Positions 12,009 through 24,178 are shown, counted from the first letter of the stretch. The stretch: DNA of 64,000 nucleotides from Prinsepia uniflora (GCA_032719365.1 CM064866.1:11428950-11492949); one strand, 5' to 3'. Numbers and translations are program-made. The notes: generated from the sequence alone by a model not told the origin.

Positions 12009-13244
12009 ACCTTAGTTCGAAGCCTAGTTGCCTCGAAATGATTGGGGTTCACGGGTAGCGATTTTTACCTTTTTCGGGTTTGTAGTTGAAAAAATCCCAT
12101 GAAACCTTAAATTACAATCCCTAATTCCCGAGATTAAAACACGAATTTAAAATCTAAACATATCGCATTCGATACCCAAAACTACCCCGAGATGGTGTCC
12201 AATTAACTCGAAACCTATGTTAAAACGTCCATAATGTCGAATGAATCAAAATTTATGTTGATTGCACCTTGTGATAGGTGGCATGCGCCACCACACCTCT
12301 CTGCACGTGGGCCTTAAACTCCTGCACATGTCATCCCTTACCTCTAGTGGGTGGATACGCGGGCCTACGTGCTGGACTTGACCTGGGGTACTTCGGCCCA
12401 GCCCAAAATCCCCAATTTCTTAACCGTTTTCTATCCTTTAAACGTCTAATTCCATCTAAACGCACCTAGAAAAATTTCTATGATCATAAAAGTCAAAATC
12501 GCATCTTCAATCTTCGACCCGACCTTCGAACTTTTGGCCAAACGCTGGAGGTCTGTTCTAACTCCTTCTTGCGTCTAAAACTTCCAGATTACTGGCTCTT
12601 TGGGATGGTAGGGACGTGATTAAGATGTTAGGGACCTTGGTTCGAAGCCTAGTTGCCTCAAAATGATTGGGGTTCACGGGTAGCGTTTTTTAGCTTTTTC
12701 GAGTTTGCAGTTATTCCTCCTCCTTCCTTCCCCTCCTCTGGTTTCCTTTCTCTTTCTCTTCTTCCTCTCTATCCCTAGTTCTCTCTTGCTGGTGTTCTTC
12801 CTTCTCTTCCCCGTGTGGTGCTCTCGATTTGGTGGTTTACAAAACAAGTAAAACATAACACACAAAACATATAAAACCACACACCCATCACACAAGTCGG
12901 TGCATCCAAGGGCTACAATGAGGAGGTGATAAGGATAAGACACTTGTCACCATCCCATAAGACCTATAAAAATATCCTACTTTGCATAATTACCACAATA
13001 CCGCTAATGTTAGAATTGCAAAAATACTCTTGTTAGTTCTAGGCGTGTAACAAGCTTATCCGGTTTCGAATTTCAACATGCAGCCTGTCTATGGATACAG
13101 GATTTCGAAACCTACATAATGATACTAAAAAAGTACGAACTATAATCTGAGTAAAAATTCAACTTTGGGACCAATACGAGTACAATAGTCAATTTACAAG
13201 AAATTTTTTTGAAATTACATTTCCTAATTTTTGGGGTTGTTACA
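12009..13244 (-). mobile_element. Decayed family F LTR fragment(s)
   Basis: Recognisable LTR pieces occur in minus order: CCCGAGATGGTGTCCAATTAACTCG-like, ATGCGCCACC...CACGTGGGCC, CCTGTCTATGGATACAGG, and a terminal GGGGTTGTTACA at 13244. Similarity is much lower than among the other copies. A ~80-bp stretch starting TTCGAAGCCTAGTTGCCTC occurs at 12013 and again at 12637. Nothing here codes. Confidence 0.5.
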
Positions 13245-13956
13245 AGAAAAATCAAAAGAAATAAATTACCAGAAAACTCTCAAATTGTATTTTGTGTATT
13301 ATTTGAATGTTATTATGGGCTGCAAGACTAGTAGAAATTGTATTCGAATTCCATCTATGAAAACTTAAGCATAAAGAGAGGGAACGGAGGGGAGGCCAGA
13401 CATTTCTGGTGAGGGAAGTGGTGTTTGGTGGGATACTTTTTCTTTTTACATTTTCCTTGAAACAAACAAATAACAAGAAATTAAAAAGAAGTATTAGGGT
13501 GCATCAAGCCTAGTTTTAGTAGTATAATAATGTGATGTAGAGTCATGAAAACCATAAGATAGATCTAATAGTCAGAATTTATATAAATGCACGTAAATGT
13601 ATAAATACCAAATAAACTCGCGGTTCATAATCCTGCATAGTCACACGTCTAGTTGTGAGTATATATCCATCGTGCATATTTATTTCCCGAGTCAACAAAA
13701 ATGTTTATTTTGGTCCAATAAACCCACGTCCATACTATTTAAACATATTAAATTGATTACAATTAATGACACATTTAATGTGACATATTATTTATCACAA
13801 AAGACAAAAGATGAATAACAAGTGATTTAATTTATTAAAATAAAATCATTCATTAATTGCTACATAACGTTTATCACTAAATGTGGTCAACTTAATGTAT
13901 CCAAATATTTCTCTTTGATTATCGGGGCCATACTCAAACGCCTTAAGCTCTGTTGA
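13245..13956. other. AT-rich sequence without recognised features
   Basis: No ORF with protein-like character, no repeat with clear ends and no RNA gene recognised. It may include remains of the promoter of the broken RING gene that follows. Confidence 0.5.
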
Positions 13957-14561
13957 GATTTTGAGTTCGACGACTTGTACAAGTCCGATCATGGCCACAT
14001 AATTGGCGACCAAGAAAACTCCGGTGTCACTGTCAATCACGACAAGCTCAAAATCGACACCTTCGGGGATGTTTTCAACAATGCCTCAGCCACAAGAACC
14101 GCCATATCCACCAAGCTGTCGAGCCTCACCGTACCCGCTGTGGACTGTCAATGGATGGCGGATAAAATTTTGAATGATGCCTCGTTCTATGCAATGGTAT
14201 TCATTGGCCCCGCAGATTGCAAGGTTCTTAATTTGGAGGTGTCCATAAATGTCGATGTGTACGTGTGGAATGCGGGAGGCTGGGCTAGGGTTTGTGCCAC
14301 GGTCTAAATAGTTATGGGTGGATAATAATTAAGTTGGAGAGGGTGAGGAGAGTCCAAGTTCCGACCACGTGTCCGATTTGTATAGAGGAATTTACGGGTG
14401 GTTGCGAAGCGACTCAGATGATGTATTCCCATGTTTACCATGGAGCTTGCATTCTCAGTTGGCTGGAGAAAAGCAGTTCTTGCCCATTATGTCGATTTTC
14501 CGTGCCTGCAAGTATCTTGTATGGAAAGAGAGAATATCCCAATTACTGTTATACTAGCTAG
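13957..14561 (+). pseudogene. Broken RING-H2 E3 ligase-like gene, zinc ligand C3 lost
   Basis: Two frames together resemble a plant RING-H2 protein. Frame 1 is open from 13957 to the stop at 14305. It has an acidic N-terminal part and a stretch ending INVDVYVWNAGGWARV. The RING itself is in another frame (to the stop at 14559): CPIC, 14 residues, then YSHVYHGAC, ten residues, CPLC. The family pattern is C-x2-C-x14-C-x-H-x2-H-x2-C-x10-C-x2-C. Here the third ligand is Tyr (TAT), one G-to-A change from Cys (TGT). All other spacings are canonical. The frame break and stop codons between 14305 and 14345, plus the lost ligand, argue for a pseudogene. A functional short RING variant is less likely. 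A short minus-strand ORF (13846-14040) overlaps it; I judged that a shadow. Confidence 0.65.
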
Positions 14562-14804
14562 CTCTAACTTTAGTAATTTTCTTTAATTTTGTATTTTGTT
14601 GATATATTTGATATTAATAGATTAATTTGATTCCAATTAAAATGTTTTCTGCCTTTATTTTTTCATTGAAAATTAAATATAACGTCTTTGGGTTTTTTTC
14701 ACGGTAATTTTAACTTGATTTCCATTCAATTATGTTAGGTAGTTGCATTACACCATAGTATCTTTTAAATAGCATTCTGTGGCATCCAATTATAAAATTA
14801 AGAC

Positions 14805-17800
14805 TTTTTACTCAGTATGTCCTCTAAATATCAAGCTAAGTCTCAAAATGCATAGCCCTGTTAATTGGTTCTAAAAAATCGGACCGAACCGAAACCAAAT
14901 CTTTAACAACCGATTCGAAAGAAACCGAAAACCTAATAGTAAAAACTGAACCAAACCGAGTACAATCCGGTTCAATTTTGGTTCTTGATTTAACAGAATT
15001 GAATTGAACCGAAAAACCGAACTATATCAAATTGACTTCTGTTTTTGGAAGCCCAGCCCAAGAAACTCTGTTTTTGAAAGCCCAGCCCAAAAACCAGGTG
15101 GAAGCCCAACCCAGACTCAGCCCCAGAAGCAGCTGTCCAACCCAGCCCCAAAAAATATGTGGAAGCCCAACCCAACTTCAGTCTTCAAAACAGCGCCGTT
15201 CCAAAGCCCTAAATATTTTGATACTTAGTTCGGTTTTTCCACTTCACCCTCGACATCTCTCATTTCTCACTCTTTTCTTTTCTTCTCTGCAACTCGAGTG
15301 CGTTTTCATCTGCTCTCGTTCTTACTTATCACAGAGATAGAGCCACACACTCGTACTCTCATGAATCATGATCTCATCCTCTCAACTCTCAAGCCTCGCA
15401 TGCCTATCATCCCCACCCCTGATCCTCTGCCTCTTACTCATCTCTCTCAATCCTTTCAGTCACCGACTCTCACTCATCTCTTCTGTTCTCGATTTCTCAC
15501 GGTCTCCGCTTATCTCTCTCATTTGGCTCACAGCTGAGCGATTGAGGGTTGGTGGAGATGGTGATCGATCGAGGGTTAGGGGAGATGGTGGATCGAGTGT
15601 TGAGGGTTGTGAGAGATAGTGATCGATCGAGGGTTAGGGGATGTATATTTTGCATCATCTTCATCTTCGAGATCGGTTAGTTTCAATTTAGGGTTTCAAA
15701 ATTTGATTTCGCATTTCTGATTTAGGGTTTAGAATTAGGCTTTCTATTTGGGGTCTCGAATCTCGATTGTTATTTCAATTTCGATTTGAAATTTCTGATT
15801 TTGGGTTTAGAATTGGGGTTTCAATTTGGGGTCTCGATTGTTATTTTGATTTCGATTTGGCATTTACTATTTTGATTATTGTTCGATTGTTATTATTGTT
15901 TCATGTGTTTGGACATGGATGATGGATTCCGTCGAAAAACCGGTTAAATCGGTTCAAAATCGGTTTAAAATCGAACTGAACTAATTTAATCAGTTTTTGG
16001 TTCAAACGGTTATGGGGTTGAGAATCGGACCAAACCAAAACCGGTTCCTTAACCGGTTTGGTTTCGGTTTCTGTAAAAAAATCGAACCGAAAAACCGATT
16101 AACAGGGCTAAAAATGCCCCTTAAACACTATTTTGACCTAGAGTGTCTCCTGAACATGATTTTTGTCTCAAAATGCTCCATGAATATTTAATTTAACAGA
16201 TTTATATTAAGATGAAAAGGAAAAATTGTCCAAAAACTTTGAATCTGGCTTTTTTGGATATGATGATGAAGGCATCTCCAGTGTATGTCATTGGATAATT
16301 TTATGTGCGGTATTCTGAGCTTACAAAACCATTACTAGGGGATCAACTTCATATTCAATATAAAAAATTTGACAACCAATAAAGAAGTTGGTGCTTGAAT
16401 CTAATTATCTTCAAGATTTTATAATGTTTACCTCATAGCAACTTTGGATAGAAGCTGCCATTTTTGATAATCATGTGTCTAGAGAGTGGGCCTTTGGGAG
16501 ACTTTCATTCTACAAAATTTATGATAAAAACAAAAAAGGTTGTATCAGTAAATGATGAAAATGTCGACAAAATCGCCGATATACCGGGATTTTCATCTGG
16601 CGACACACAAGGAGGGAGTGAAGGAAATTGACTGAAATATTTTTTCAATTTTTAAGCCCATATATCTCTTTAGGGGATCAAAACGATCGAAATAGGGTGT
16701 TAATTCGTGAAATTTGGATGTAAAATCAATGATTTTGAGTCGGGTCATGCCGTTGTGTCCGAAAACCCGAATCGCAGACCCGTATCGAGGAAGATGACGA
16801 CTTGTACAGGCACGTGGCCACCACGGGCAGAGGTCGTCACGGCACGTGGCAGCGCATGCGGGGGTCTGTTCGCCGTCTGTTCAACATGAAATATTTTTTA
16901 TTTTTTATTTTGAGTTTAATGGTACAACATTTAAGTTAATTTGATATCATATGAGTATATTTCTAAATATCCAATGTAATATGTTTTATATTTAAATTAG
17001 TATTTGACATAAAAAAATTGGGAATATAAATATAAGGTTAATTTGAATATTAATGGATTTTAAAAGCAAATTATGTTGAATGGAAGAATTCGTAGAGTAG
17101 AAATGGTTAATTTGAAGAAAATTATGTTGAATTTAAGCAAAATAGCAAATTATGTTGAATGGTTAATTTGAACATTAATGAATTTTAGAAAAATATGAGA
17201 TAAACATACGATTAATAAGAATTCGTTTTACGTCCAATTTTCACTAATTAATGTCCAATTTTCTAAATTATTATATAAATACAAACTCCATGATTTTCTA
17301 AATTATTAGGTAAATGTAAACTCCATTATTATGCTTATTTTTATGTTTCTAATGATATTAATATTCAATTATAGTAATTCACTTCAATTTATATTTTATA
17401 TTTAAAATTTTATATTATTAGTTATCGACAGAACCCTATTGTATCATATTATTCCATCATATATTTATTATATCAAAGTCATTTTATAAATTTTATTAGT
17501 CATATATAAACTATTATTGGGTACTTAAGTTTTTCCCAAAATTTCATCACAAATTTTTTAACTTTTAGACTAAATTTTCGTCATTTGTGTTGACAGCAAA
17601 CGATTTCGATATCGATATTTGAAGTGAAATATCCGTAAATTTGACTAGCGATATATCCGTCGATATCGATATTCAATTCTTGTATACTATATATCTCACT
17701 AGGTACCACTTTGCTACCTTGCTAGATTCCCGACCTTCTATTCCCATAATCCTTTCTCTCTACCTAATTTTTAGTTAAAGTTTTATACATAGTTCAATCC

Positions 17801-18330
17801 TAAATCCTCCAAATATTTAAGTGAATCGCTCAATTAATTTGTCTTTAGTCTCTGAGCGTATCACTCGGTGTCCGCTGAGAAGGGCTTATATTAATGGAAG
17901 CCATGCAAAATCTAGCACTTATCTTGTTTTGGGAATGTTCATAAGCTTCTCACGTCTATAAATTCCTGAAGATGATTGGATTCAAGCACCAACTTCTTTA
18001 TTGACTGTCAAAATTGTTTTCTATTAAGGACGAAGTTGATCTTCCTGATAATGGTATTGTAAGCCCGGAATACAGTACATGGAATTATCCAATGACATAT
18101 ACCGGCAATATGGAATCATCATATCCAAAAATAACAGGTCGAAAATTTTTTGGGACAATTTTACTTTTTCATCTTAACAGAAATTTGTTAAATTAGACAT
18201 TCAAAGAATATTGTGAGATAAAAAATTGTATTTCATGAGGCATTCTGAATTAAAATAATGTTTAAGGAATATTTTTAAAACTTAGCTTAACGTTCAAAGA
18301 GAATATCTATCGAATAAAAAGCTTGAAATT
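14805..18330. mobile_element. Large inverted-repeat DNA element (Mutator-like or foldback), limits approximate
   Basis: The stretch 16195-16415 is the reverse complement of about 17965-18195 with moderate divergence. Shared blocks are CAAGCACCAACTTCTTTATTG, a segment around GGATCAACTTCATATT and its match, and TTAACAGANNTNTATTAAGATGAAAA. The pairing continues outward: CTAAGYTTTAAAATATNCCTTAAACAYTATTTTRA at the left (after removing the hAT insertion) matches 18200-18310 reversed. The centre (16440-17930) is AT-rich and has no transposase. Terminal bases and TSD could not be settled by eye, so the superfamily is open. Confidence 0.55.
14853..16110. mobile_element. Non-autonomous hAT-like transposon, 1258 bp
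   Basis: The terminal inverted repeats read TAGCCCTGTTAATTGGTT at the left and AACCGATTAACAGGGCTA at the right. The flanks are AAAATGCA (14845-14852) and AAAATGCC (16111-16118), an 8-bp TSD with one mismatch. The TAG...TG start and 8-bp TSD are hAT features. Both subterminal regions are packed with AACCGG/GGTTCGGTT motifs in opposite orientation, as in transposase-binding clusters. The middle (15030-15640) has pyrimidine-rich sequence and short ORFs but no transposase. It lies inside the left arm of the inverted-repeat element. Confidence 0.8.
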
Positions 18331-18344
18331 AAACGCCATGAGAA

Positions 18345-18427
18345 AATATGCAGCAAGCCTAAAATTATATGCAGCCCATAAAATATGCAGTATACCGAAA
18401 ATTATATGCAGTCCAGAAAATATGCAG
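18345..18427. repeat. ATATGCAG short repeats at the T1 insertion site
   Basis: ATATGCAG or AAATATGCAG recurs about five times every 15-25 bases, the last copy giving the TGCAG TSD of T1. The block TATACCGAAAATTATATGC occurs both here (about 18391) and just after T1 at 35281, so the array continued across the insertion point. Confidence 0.7.
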
Positions 18428-18931
18428 TGTCGAGTCATAAATTACCGAAATATTCAGGAGCCGCCACGTGGCCAACAATTCTCATAATGCCGATATTACC
18501 CTCGGTAAAAATTGACATCGACATGTAACGGTCTCCACATTAATTTAATATATTTACCAGCTAAATATATTAATTAATCAGATCAATGTCGATAATAAAT
18601 AAATTCCCAGCGAATTATTAATCCATTAATAAATAAGTGATTACACTCGGTACAATCACTTATTTAATAATTTCCCCTTCAGCCAATCAGACGCTCCGGT
18701 GACCCTCAAGGCTTCACTATAAATAGAAGACATCATTTCACTTCTAAAGGTAATAAAAAACTCTTACAAACACTCTATCGGTTTATTCTCTCAGAAAACT
18801 GACTTAAGCATCGGAGCTTTTACGGTTGAACCACCCCCCCGGGATTCAACCTTAACCCCGTTTGATTTTTTGTTATTGTGTGTAGGGATCGAGAAGGAAC
18901 TTCACAGAGCCGGACGATTTCTGCATCAACA
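18428..18931 (+). repeat. 5' LTR of T1
   Basis: 504 bp, TGTCGAGTC...CATCAACA. It has a G-box-like CCACGTGGCC about 45 bases in, an AT-rich middle, CCAAT and TATA motifs, and a CCGGGATTCAACC tail. It matches 34775-35275 almost throughout. Confidence 0.9.
18681..18726 (+). promoter_or_regulatory. CCAAT and TATA boxes of T1 LTR
   Basis: AGCCAATCAG at 18681-18690 and TATAAATAG at 18718-18726, spaced like a pol II core promoter. Transcription would start about 30 bases on, near 18755. The same motifs occur in the 3' LTR. Confidence 0.65.
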
Positions 18932-18933
18932 AC

Positions 18934-18951
18934 TGGTGCTTTCATTGAGAG
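18934..18951 (+). other. Primer binding site of T1
   Basis: TGGTGCTTTCATTGAGAG begins two bases after the LTR end. The same site, reversed, adjoins the right LTR of T2. It is not the initiator Met type. I did not identify the tRNA. Confidence 0.75.
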
Positions 18952-19038
18952 CCGATTTGAGAAATACTCAAAGCGTGCTCTTTAGTTTTTCCTTGAAAAA
19001 ACTCCATCATCACACTTTCGACACTTACTGTTCTTCAC

Positions 19039-21118
19039 ATGGCCAGAACACGCCGATCAGCGCAAGCCTCCGAGCTGCTACATCCGCCGTTGCGATCGTT
19101 GCCGTGAGCGGACCACTGCCTGAGATTCCAGAGGAACCATTTTCATGTCTCCTGCACGACCCGCGCCACGCATCAATTCACTTACCGTTCGGAATGCCGG
19201 ATTGGACACCAACGTTCAGTTTTTGGAACGTTCCCCATGGCCGCTGCTACTGTGAAACCCCCCTACCTGCAACGGGGGCAGACACGGCGTTTTTTTCAAC
19301 AAACAGACGGGCTGCTAGCGGGAGAATCATCTCTAGGAGTCCCGAATCAGCCCCCTGCCGGCTTGGACCTAAGGAGGCACTTGGACGCCCTGCGCAACTT
19401 ACAAACCAACATCCAAGCTTCAGAGAGACGTGGCCCATCACATCCGAATGAAGGCGTGCGACGTGCGGCCCCGACATGCTACTCATCACGAGCAAGCATC
19501 TAGGGGCTCGCCTCCGCGGGCTTGGACTGATGCAGCAGGTTGAGCAAATGAGCAACCAAGTACGGACCCAATCAGAGCTCCTACAACAATTATTGGGAGA
19601 CATCGGGACATCCAGAACCTCCGGAGAAGTACAATGAACCTCACGGGACACCAAGGGACATCCCGAGACGCACCAACAAGGAGCATGTTCGCTGCTGGAC
19701 AATGTCCTGAGAAACGTTGATAGGCGACTCAGGGGAGGAAAGCTGCACCTCCCAGAGCAGGAGGCCAAGGCCTACCGAGGCCTTTGGCTCGGGAGCGACT
19801 CAGTGGACGCCCAGGAGCACTTTCGCGCATTGAGTACCCGCGCAACAGGCGACAGCAGCATGCAGTCTCCCATAAGTCACGAACTCACTCAGATGGACAG
19901 ACCCATCATAACTCAAGAAGCACGGGACGACCGCAGCAGGGAGGACGGGACCTACTCCTCAACACGCACGAGTGTCATTCCCGCTGCAACTCGAGTGAGT
20001 CGACGCCACTTGACCCGACGCAGAAAATCCCCGTCACAAAGGACCATTGCAAGCTGAAGATGTCTGAAGAATGCTAGATCGACGCCTTCAGGGTGTTCAA
20101 CGTGACAGAGACTTAGAGGATGACCTTTGGCGCCAGATTCAGACGTCATCATCTTCGCCGTTCGTGAAGGACATTGAGGAGGAGCCATTTCCGCAACGAT
20201 TTTCAACACCAAACTTCAGTCAGTACAAAGGAACTTCTGATCCAGTAAAGCACATCAATTACTATCGGGGGGTCATGGTACCTCACATGCACAACGACGC
20301 GCTCATGTGCAAAGTTTTCCAAGCCTCGCTGCAAGGTCAGGGCGACGACATGGTTCAACCATCTCCCCCGGAGATCAATCACTTCCTTCGAAGAGTTGGC
20401 CCATGCTTTCGTAAAGGAGTACTCGCAGTTTCGCACCGTCGAAGTCAAGGATGACCACCTCTTCACCATCCGAAAGAGGTCTAAGGGAACCTTACGGCAA
20501 TACATTCGGAGGTATTGCGAAGAGAAGTCCCGAATCGTTGGTTGTAGCGATCTCGTTGCATCCATGGCATTTAAGCAAGGATTACCGCGGGAGAGCCAGC
20601 TCTACGGAGACATCGTCATGAGCAACGCCCGAAGTCTCACCAAGATATTGTCCCTGGCGGAGCGACATGCATGCTGGGAGGACGAGAAAAATGCCACCCA
20701 TGCCGCCAACCATGTCGAGGAAGATGGACATCTCACAAAGGCGTTTGCGTAGCCAAAGAATAATGCCCACTGCGGGAACTCAGTCGAGAAAGCCAACAAA
20801 CGCAAGGGGAACCCGTCATCCAACACGTACGCGGGTGCAAAGCCAAGCACACAATTTTCGATACCTTTCCTTCAAATATACAATCAGATAAAGGAAAAAC
20901 CGTGGTTCGAAAGACCAGCTCCCGTCAAAGGCAACCAAGAGAGGGCCGACAAGACAAAATGGTGTGCCTATCACAATTGTTATGGACACGACATAAGCTC
21001 TTGCCAGACTTTCGAAAGATACCTCCAAGATCTCTTGAAGGAAGGACACTGCACCGAGTACGTCAAAAAAAAGGCAATGGATCGTCTCGGAAACAAAGAC
21101 CCCCAGGAACCCGCATAA
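19039..21118 (+). pseudogene. Broken Tat-like Gypsy gag polyprotein of T1
   Basis: Gag forms the particle that packages element RNA. Start: ATG at 19039 gives MARTRRSAQ, like MERVRRSVR at the T2 gag start, but the frame soon closes. The conserved part is readable from 20071 (VQRDRDLEDDLWRQIQ..., PFPQRF, DPVKHINYYRGVM) in frame 1. It continues from about 20396 in frame 2 (AFVKEYSQFRTVEV, LRQYIRRYCEEKSRIVG, GLPRESQLY, AERHACWEDE), so a frameshift lies near 20345-20395. A C-x2-H-x4-H-x4-C knuckle, CAYHNCYGHDISSC, lies near 20962-21003, and a stop is at about 21116. Retrotransposon gag family membership rests on the close match to T2. Confidence 0.8.
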
Positions 21119-21311
21119 AAGATGATTCGTGTGGACACCATCATTGCCGAATCCAAATTGCAGGGGACAACCAGGAAACTGAATCAGTGACCAAGTCATC
21201 ATCAAAGGCACAAATTTTGTGATTAAAATTCGGCTCAATGCCTACTTTTCTCTCATAACATTTTTCAATAAGATTCAAGATGGTTCGTTTCAACGTCCAA
21301 TGAAATTATCT

Positions 21312-21957
21312 TATCCTCCAAGCATTTGCCATGCAAAGCACCCGAGTCTTCGCCATGCAAAGCACTCCAAGCCTTCGTCATGCGAAGCACTCCAAGCCTT
21401 TGCCACGCGAAGCACTCCAAGCCTTCGCCCCGCGAAGCACTTTAAGCCTTCGCCATGCAAAGCACCCGAGGCTTCGCCATGCAAAGCACCCGAGGCTTCG
21501 CCACGTGAAGCACTCTAAGTCTTCGCCCCGCGAAGTACTCCAAGCCTTTGCCATGCAAAGCACCCGAGTCTTCGCCATGCGAAGCACTCCAAGCCTTCGT
21601 CACGCGAAGCACTCCAAGCCATCGCCCCACGAAGCACTTTAAGCCTTCGCCATGCAAAGCACCTGAGTCTTCGCCACGCGAAGCACTCCAAGCCTTTGCC
21701 CCGCGAAGCACTCTAAGTCTTCGCCCCGCGAAGCACTCCAAGCCTTTGCCATGCAAAGCACCCGAGTCTTCGCCATGCGAAGCACTCCAAGCCTTCCTCA
21801 TGCGAAGCACTCCAAGCCTTCACCCCGCGAAGCACCCCAAGCCTTCGCTACTCGAAGCACTCTAAGCCTTCGCTCCGCGAAGCACTCTAAGTCTTCGTCA
21901 TGCGAAGTACTCCAAGCCTTCGTCATGCGAAGCACTCCAAGCCTTCGCCACGTGAAG
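21312..21957 (+). repeat. 25-bp minisatellite of T1, part 1
   Basis: About 25 tandem copies of GAAGCACTCCAAGCCTTCGCCATGC with point variation. Its right end is cut by the TGAAG TSD of Y. Since 25 is not a multiple of 3, all three frames are used in turn, and ORFs seen here on both strands are by-products. Confidence 0.92.
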
Positions 21958-22778
21958 TGTAACGACCCGTCCCGAATATCGGGATTTAATAATATTTAAT
22001 TATGATTTACTAATCTGGGATTAGTTGGGCGATTTCGGACGAATTGTACAAAATGACCTTTTTGCCCATGGGCGTGGTCAAAACGTTGACTTTTAATTCG
22101 GATGGTCAAATGGACTTTGACCGATGATCGTGACGTAGTTCGGGACGTCACGAGTTCATAGACAAGTGGCACGTTCGATTCTGAGGTTCGTGGTGAAAGT
22201 TATGATGAACGGAAGTTCAAGGGCATTTTTGTAATTTGGACGAAAGAAGGGGAAATGTTGACTTTTTGGCCGGGATGTCCGATGGCCGAGGGCCAAGGAC
22301 CGTTACGTAGGTATCGTCGATACGAGTCTGTAGACAGGCGGCACGCATCAATCGGAGTCCGTATGACTGGGTTACGGGTTAGGATGCGTGAGGGGCATTT
22401 TGGTAATTTTCTGCACAAGGGGAGAATGGTAATTTGGACTGTTGATTTTTGAACAGCCGTGAGTTGGAGCCATGATTGAACTTGGTGGATGTCTAGTGCG
22501 ATCTATCCCTGAATTGTTTAGTATGATTAGTAACATGGGGGAACATTATGATTATGTTTTATTAATTAATTAACTTAATTATTGTTTATTTCCTCCATTA
22601 ATCTCTTCAGACTTCTTCAACCGTGTACAACCAAACTTCAATTTTCTTCTACCCTTAATCTCCTCCCTATCCACAGAATTTGTGAACGAATATTGGAGAG
22701 AATTGAATTTGATTCGAACTGAGATTACACGGGGGATTGACTGAGTGTGGGAGACTGAGAAATCGAAAATTTGGTTTT

Positions 22779-22799
22779 GGGGGGGGGGGGGGGGGGGGG
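22779..22799 (+). repeat. Poly-G tract in 5' LTR of Y
   Basis: 21 consecutive G. The matching site of the 3' LTR (29410-29431) has 22 G preceded by nine T. Lengths may not be reliable in an assembly. Confidence 0.9.
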
Positions 22800-23879
22800 A
22801 ATTCAAATTGGAGGAATTGGGACGTGACGATTAAAATGGAGTTTAGTTTGAGTCTTCTGGGATTGCCACGATCATTTACATCGAAAGAACGAAGAGAATT
22901 GAGGCCCGTTTGAGGAAGAACAGAACTACTGTAGCTGCAGAAATTTCGAGCTTGAGTCGTGGGATTTGAGGCTTGGATTGATGCAATTGGACTGGGGATT
23001 GAGTTAATTATGACCTCACGATGCTAACGGATGGATCAATTGAAGGAATCGATTGACATGGGAGGATTTCGGATGATGAACAGTGATCAGATTGTTCTTC
23101 GTGTGATCATTCTTGATCTTAAGGTTTGAGGTAAGATTGTTTGTAATTTAGTCCATAGATCTCTAATTGAAACTAATTCGATGCTAATGGACATTTGAAT
23201 TGTTGGAATCGATGTCGAATTGCTAGGATTTGAACCGGGTCTGTTCGCGGGTTTTTCAACCCGTTTTACAGACAAACGGGTGAGAGGGATGACTGTGCGG
23301 GTACTGTAGCTGGCGCGTGGCTTCCACGCGCAGCCGCTTGCGGTGGCGCGTGGGGGCGCGTGAGTGCGAATCCCGAGGTATGATCAACATGACTTTTGTC
23401 CAATTCAATGTTACGAACATTTTGGGATTGGTTTCGTGTCGATAGGACACCGTCTCGACATTGTTCGGGATGTCCGGAGGTTTTAAATCGAGTTTAAAAA
23501 TACTTAAAAATTCGGGAAAATTGCGGGATTTTAATAGGATGTTAATGTGGAGGTTAGTGACCCTCTAATGTGATTTGGACAGGATTGGGAGTCCCGGTGT
23601 TAGTGGTGTGGCCCGGGAAGGCCTATGGCACGCGTATCGAGGCGCTCGGTTAAACGGTCTGTGAGTGGACATTGGTTTTATAAATTCGATGCATGCATAA
23701 CTGTTTCATGATTGTTATAATTGTGATTATATGATTTATTTTGGATATCAGTGAATTTATATGTTTTCATGCATTTCGAGACGATTTACGTGTTTGCACA
23801 TGAATCGAGGTTTTCTGGATTTGCACTGATTTCCATAAATATGGATGGATATGATTTCATGAAACGGTTACGGATTTGA

Positions 23880-24015
23880 TAAAGTAAAATCGGGCCAAGG
23901 GTCCAGTTAACTTGTGAAATCGGGCCAGGGGCCCAGTTGACTTACGAAATCGGGCCAGGGGCCCAGTTGATTTATATATGCGATTTCGGGTCGGAGACCC
24001 TAAAATGGAATTGAA
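23880..24015 (+). repeat. Hairpin units in Y LTR
   Basis: AATCGGGCCAGGGGCCCAGTTGACTT-like units of about 30 bases, followed by CGGGTCGGAGACCC. Arms GGGCC/GGCCC and GGGTC/GACCC. They match units at 30510-30625. Confidence 0.75.
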
Positions 24016-24141
24016 TAAATGATTTTGGATTTAAATCAACTATTTGGACTTATGACGGTTTTATGGAAATTCGGGGCAGGGCCCTTGTGATATTTTGGAA
24101 ATGAATAATAAAATGTGTTCCATAAAACCATCTCGATATGA

Positions 24142-24142
<1 letters not shown>

Positions 24143-24178
<36 letters not shown>
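24143..24178 (+). repeat. TA microsatellite
   Basis: About 17 TA units. The 3' LTR counterpart near 30768-30791 is shorter, showing slippage after insertion or assembly error. Confidence 0.95.

Noticed and set aside
13846..14040. 64-codon minus-strand ORF opposite the RING relic
   Set aside because: It reads fairly protein-like, but its upstream extension soon meets stops, while the plus strand links to a RING domain.
17580..17690. ATATCGATATTTGAAG-type repeats near 16560 and 17600 as a separate element
   Set aside because: Short AT-rich palindromic motifs with no defined ends. They may just be part of the centre of the inverted-repeat element.
19247..19768. 173-codon minus-strand ORF opposite T1 gag
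   Set aside because: Shadow of GC-rich gag sequence, without conservation in T2.
21331..21865. Overlapping repetitive ORFs on both strands in the minisatellite
   Set aside because: They exist only because the repeat lacks stops. Frame shifts every unit and no domain is present.
21312..21957. Regular 25-bp repeats that could suggest a CRISPR array
   Set aside because: Units are contiguous without spacers, in a plant LTR element. It is a minisatellite.
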